In this document: positions 62,703-64,000 of the stretch, in pieces
How positions within the stretch are numbered: position 1 is the first letter of the stretch
Layout: the number at the start of each line of letters is the position of its first letter
From: Sporosarcina oncorhynchi
Lineage (GTDB): Bacteria > Bacillota > Bacilli > Bacillales_A > Planococcaceae
Assembly: GCF_033304615.1 (NCBI RefSeq)
Contig: NZ_CP129118.1
Coordinates: forward strand, 2,724,001-2,788,000
Direction: 5' to 3'
Length of the DNA stretch: 64,000 nucleotides
Made by a program: the position numbers and the translations under genes
Notes under the pieces: generated by a model
Seen by the model: only the letters and a program-made list of their open reading frames with translations
Databases searched by the model: none
Told to the model about the DNA's origin: nothing

Positions 62703-63851
62703 TCATGATAGATTGCGAATCGCCCATTTCGGTTTCATTGGCGCTGAGTAAAAGTTATTCCGTTTTCCGCGGTCCGCTATTCTTCTTTCGCACATTTCGT
62801 TTGCCGATTCCTCTGTTGTTTTTCCACTGAACTCAGCTTCCTTATACACTTCTAAAATCGCATCGTATATATGCTTTGTTTTGGCAAGCACGCGTTCATG
62901 ATTAATGCCATACAATTCATCTACCACCTGGATGAGCCCGCCTGAATTAACGATATAATCTGGTGCATATAAAATCCCATTATCACGTAATTGTTTACCA
63001 TGTCTGTCTTCCAATAACTGATTGTTAGCGGAACCTACAATCGCTTTCACTTTAAATTGGGGTATTGTCGTATCATTGATAATCCCGCCAAAAGCACATG
63101 GTATGAATAGATCCGCTTCTTGCGAATAGATGTCCTCGCTTGCAACAATTTTTACGCTGCCTGTCGTTCTTTCTGCAACTTCTTCGATTGCACGCAAGCT
63201 TTCTTCGTTAATATCCGTCACATAAATGCGTGCACCTGCCTCAAGTAATCCACTTGCGACTTTGAAACCAACTTTTCCAAGCCCTTGTATCGCATAGATT
63301 TGCTGGCCTAACTCGTCATGTCCAAATGCAAACTGATTGGTCGCTTTTATGCCGTATAAAACACCTTCGGCAGTCGGGATCGATGAATCACCACCACCTC
63401 CGTAGGCTTCAGGAAGACCATTGATGAAGTTGGTCTCTTTCATCGCATGAATGAAATCATCCATCGTAGTTCCCATATCCGTTCCCGTATAAAAGCGGCC
63501 GCCCAACGAGTTTACAAATTGACCGAACGCCCGGAATAATTCAGGTGACTTATCTGTTTTGGGATCACCGATAATGACTGCTTTCCCACCTCCGAAATCG
63601 ACATCGGAAGCCGCACATTTATAGGTCATTCCTTTTGATAGACGAAGAGCATCTTCTAATGCTTCTTCCACACTGCCATAAGGCTGCATGCGGCAACCAC
63701 CTATAGCTGGACCAAGCGTCGTATTATGGATTGCGATAATTGCACGCAAACCAGTGGAAGGGTCGTTACAGAAAACGACTTGTTCATGCTCACTCATTCG
63801 ATCAAACAGTTCAAATTGCTTTGTTATTGACGTTTTTTCAGCTATCATCAT
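62703..63851 (-). CDS. pdh: Phenylalanine dehydrogenase (aromatic amino acid dehydrogenase)
   Basis: NAD-dependent oxidative deamination of L-phenylalanine or L-tyrosine to the aryl-pyruvate. 382 aa. [20 protein letters not shown] has the two catalytic Lys (78 and 90), and [12 protein letters not shown] the Asp125 region. [18 protein letters not shown] is the NAD-binding motif. Long stretches ([36 protein letters not shown]) match the known phenylalanine dehydrogenases of Lysinibacillus and B. badius, and differ from leucine dehydrogenase. Asn144 corresponds to the residue that permits tyrosine in the Lysinibacillus enzyme. First gene of the cluster. Confidence 0.88.
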   Translation of the reverse strand: MMIAEKTSITKQFELFDRMSEHEQVVFCNDPSTGLRAIIAIHNTTLGPAIGGCRMQPYGSVEEALEDALRLSKGMTYKCAASDVDFGGGKAVIIGDPKTDKSPELFRAFGQFVNSLGGRFYTGTDMGTTMDDFIHAMKETNFINGLPEAYGGGGDSSIPTAEGVLYGIKATNQFAFGHDELGQQIYAIQGLGKVGFKVASGLLEAGARIYVTDINEESLRAIEEVAERTTGSVKIVASEDIYSQEADLFIPCAFGGIINDTTIPQFKVKAIVGSANNQLLEDRHGKQLRDNGILYAPDYIVNSGGLIQVVDELYGINHERVLAKTKHIYDAILEVYKEAEFSGKTTEESANEMCERRIADRGKRNNFYSAPMKPKWAIRNLS

Positions 63852-64000
63852 GTGATTCCCCCCTAGGATTGTACGTTATTGTCAAAACTTCTATAGTAAA
63901 AAGCTAATAAATCCTTATAGATTATGGGTTTCAATAAAAAAAACTTGCCACCCCCTAAATTCTACGGATAATTGAGGTTACCAGACACCCAACATCCAGA
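63852..64000 (-). promoter_or_regulatory. Upstream region of the aromatic cluster (cut by the window end)
   Basis: On the minus strand TTGACA (63880-63885) and TACAAT are visible but only 6 nt apart, so no single normal promoter can be assigned. AGGGGGG precedes the start. The regulator of the cluster is not inside the window. Confidence 0.3.

Noticed and set aside
62703..63851. Leucine dehydrogenase
   Set aside because: Length and fold fit, but the stretches around [19 protein letters not shown] and [12 protein letters not shown] are those of phenylalanine dehydrogenases.
63852..64000. Sigma-54 promoter for the aromatic cluster, as for bkd operons
   Set aside because: TGGCAAG occurs near the edge but no GC follows at the required spacing.

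Overview
The window is chromosomal DNA from a low-to-moderate G+C, endospore-forming member of the Bacillales. A Planococcaceae genus such as Sporosarcina or a relative is my best guess. The evidence is a gerA-type spore germination operon, SLH and lipobox surface proteins, strong AGGAGG-type ribosome binding sites with frequent GTG/TTG starts, and a phenylalanine dehydrogenase of the Lysinibacillus/Sporosarcina/B. badius type. No rRNA, tRNA, prophage or CRISPR was seen.

Layout. 1-9.1 kb: the end of a glutamate symporter gene, a 3-hydroxyacyl-CoA dehydrogenase, a chemoreceptor, a TPR protein, a secreted lipoprotein, and a LytTR/DUF3021/ABC-export operon. 9.3-16.9 kb: a deaminase, dapF, a dicarboxylate symporter, an ECF sigma/anti-sigma pair, an SLH protein gene cut by an in-frame amber codon, a frameshifted gene and a PH-domain gene. 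17-26.6 kb: a membrane-anchored 5'-nucleotidase that seems to start at ATT, a FadR-type regulator with a fatty-acid hydroxylase and two well-formed operators, an IS remnant, small genes, a second copy of the 4-Cys secreted protein, and an array of sixteen exact 52-bp units. 26.6-45 kb: a decayed copy of a DUF2243 promoter region, the germination operon, a UspA remnant, a KatE-like protein with an altered haem pocket, a short-chain dehydrogenase, Fic, AlkD, two ABC-2-like membrane proteins with no ATPase beside them, a CYP152-type P450 broken by a frameshift, and DUF2243-ctaG. 45-47.1 kb: a second ECF sigma/anti-sigma pair.

47.2-63.9 kb is the most coherent region. Sixteen tightly packed genes on the minus strand run from phenylalanine dehydrogenase, through a complete E1a-E1b-E2-E3 2-oxoacid dehydrogenase and a TrpXYZ-type ABC importer, to a 4-hydroxyphenylacetate meta-cleavage pathway (HpaG1, HpaG2, F, B, C, a DapA-like enzyme, E, D), and end at an intrinsic terminator. 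Read together they suggest a path from imported tyrosine or phenylalanine, through the arylpyruvate and an arylacetyl-CoA, to homoprotocatechuate and central metabolites. The two classical steps HpaH and HpaI are missing, and the DapA-family protein could cover both.

The other feature that stands out is the 52-bp array (24.58-25.44 kb). It is non-coding, has no indel over sixteen units, and each unit contains a hairpin whose stem shows compensatory changes around a nearly invariant loop. It lies where the 3' untranslated region of a three-gene minus-strand operon would be, in front of a terminator. Several genes here are broken by single events (SLH protein, P450, small secreted protein, UspA), which suggests an accessory region in ongoing decay.
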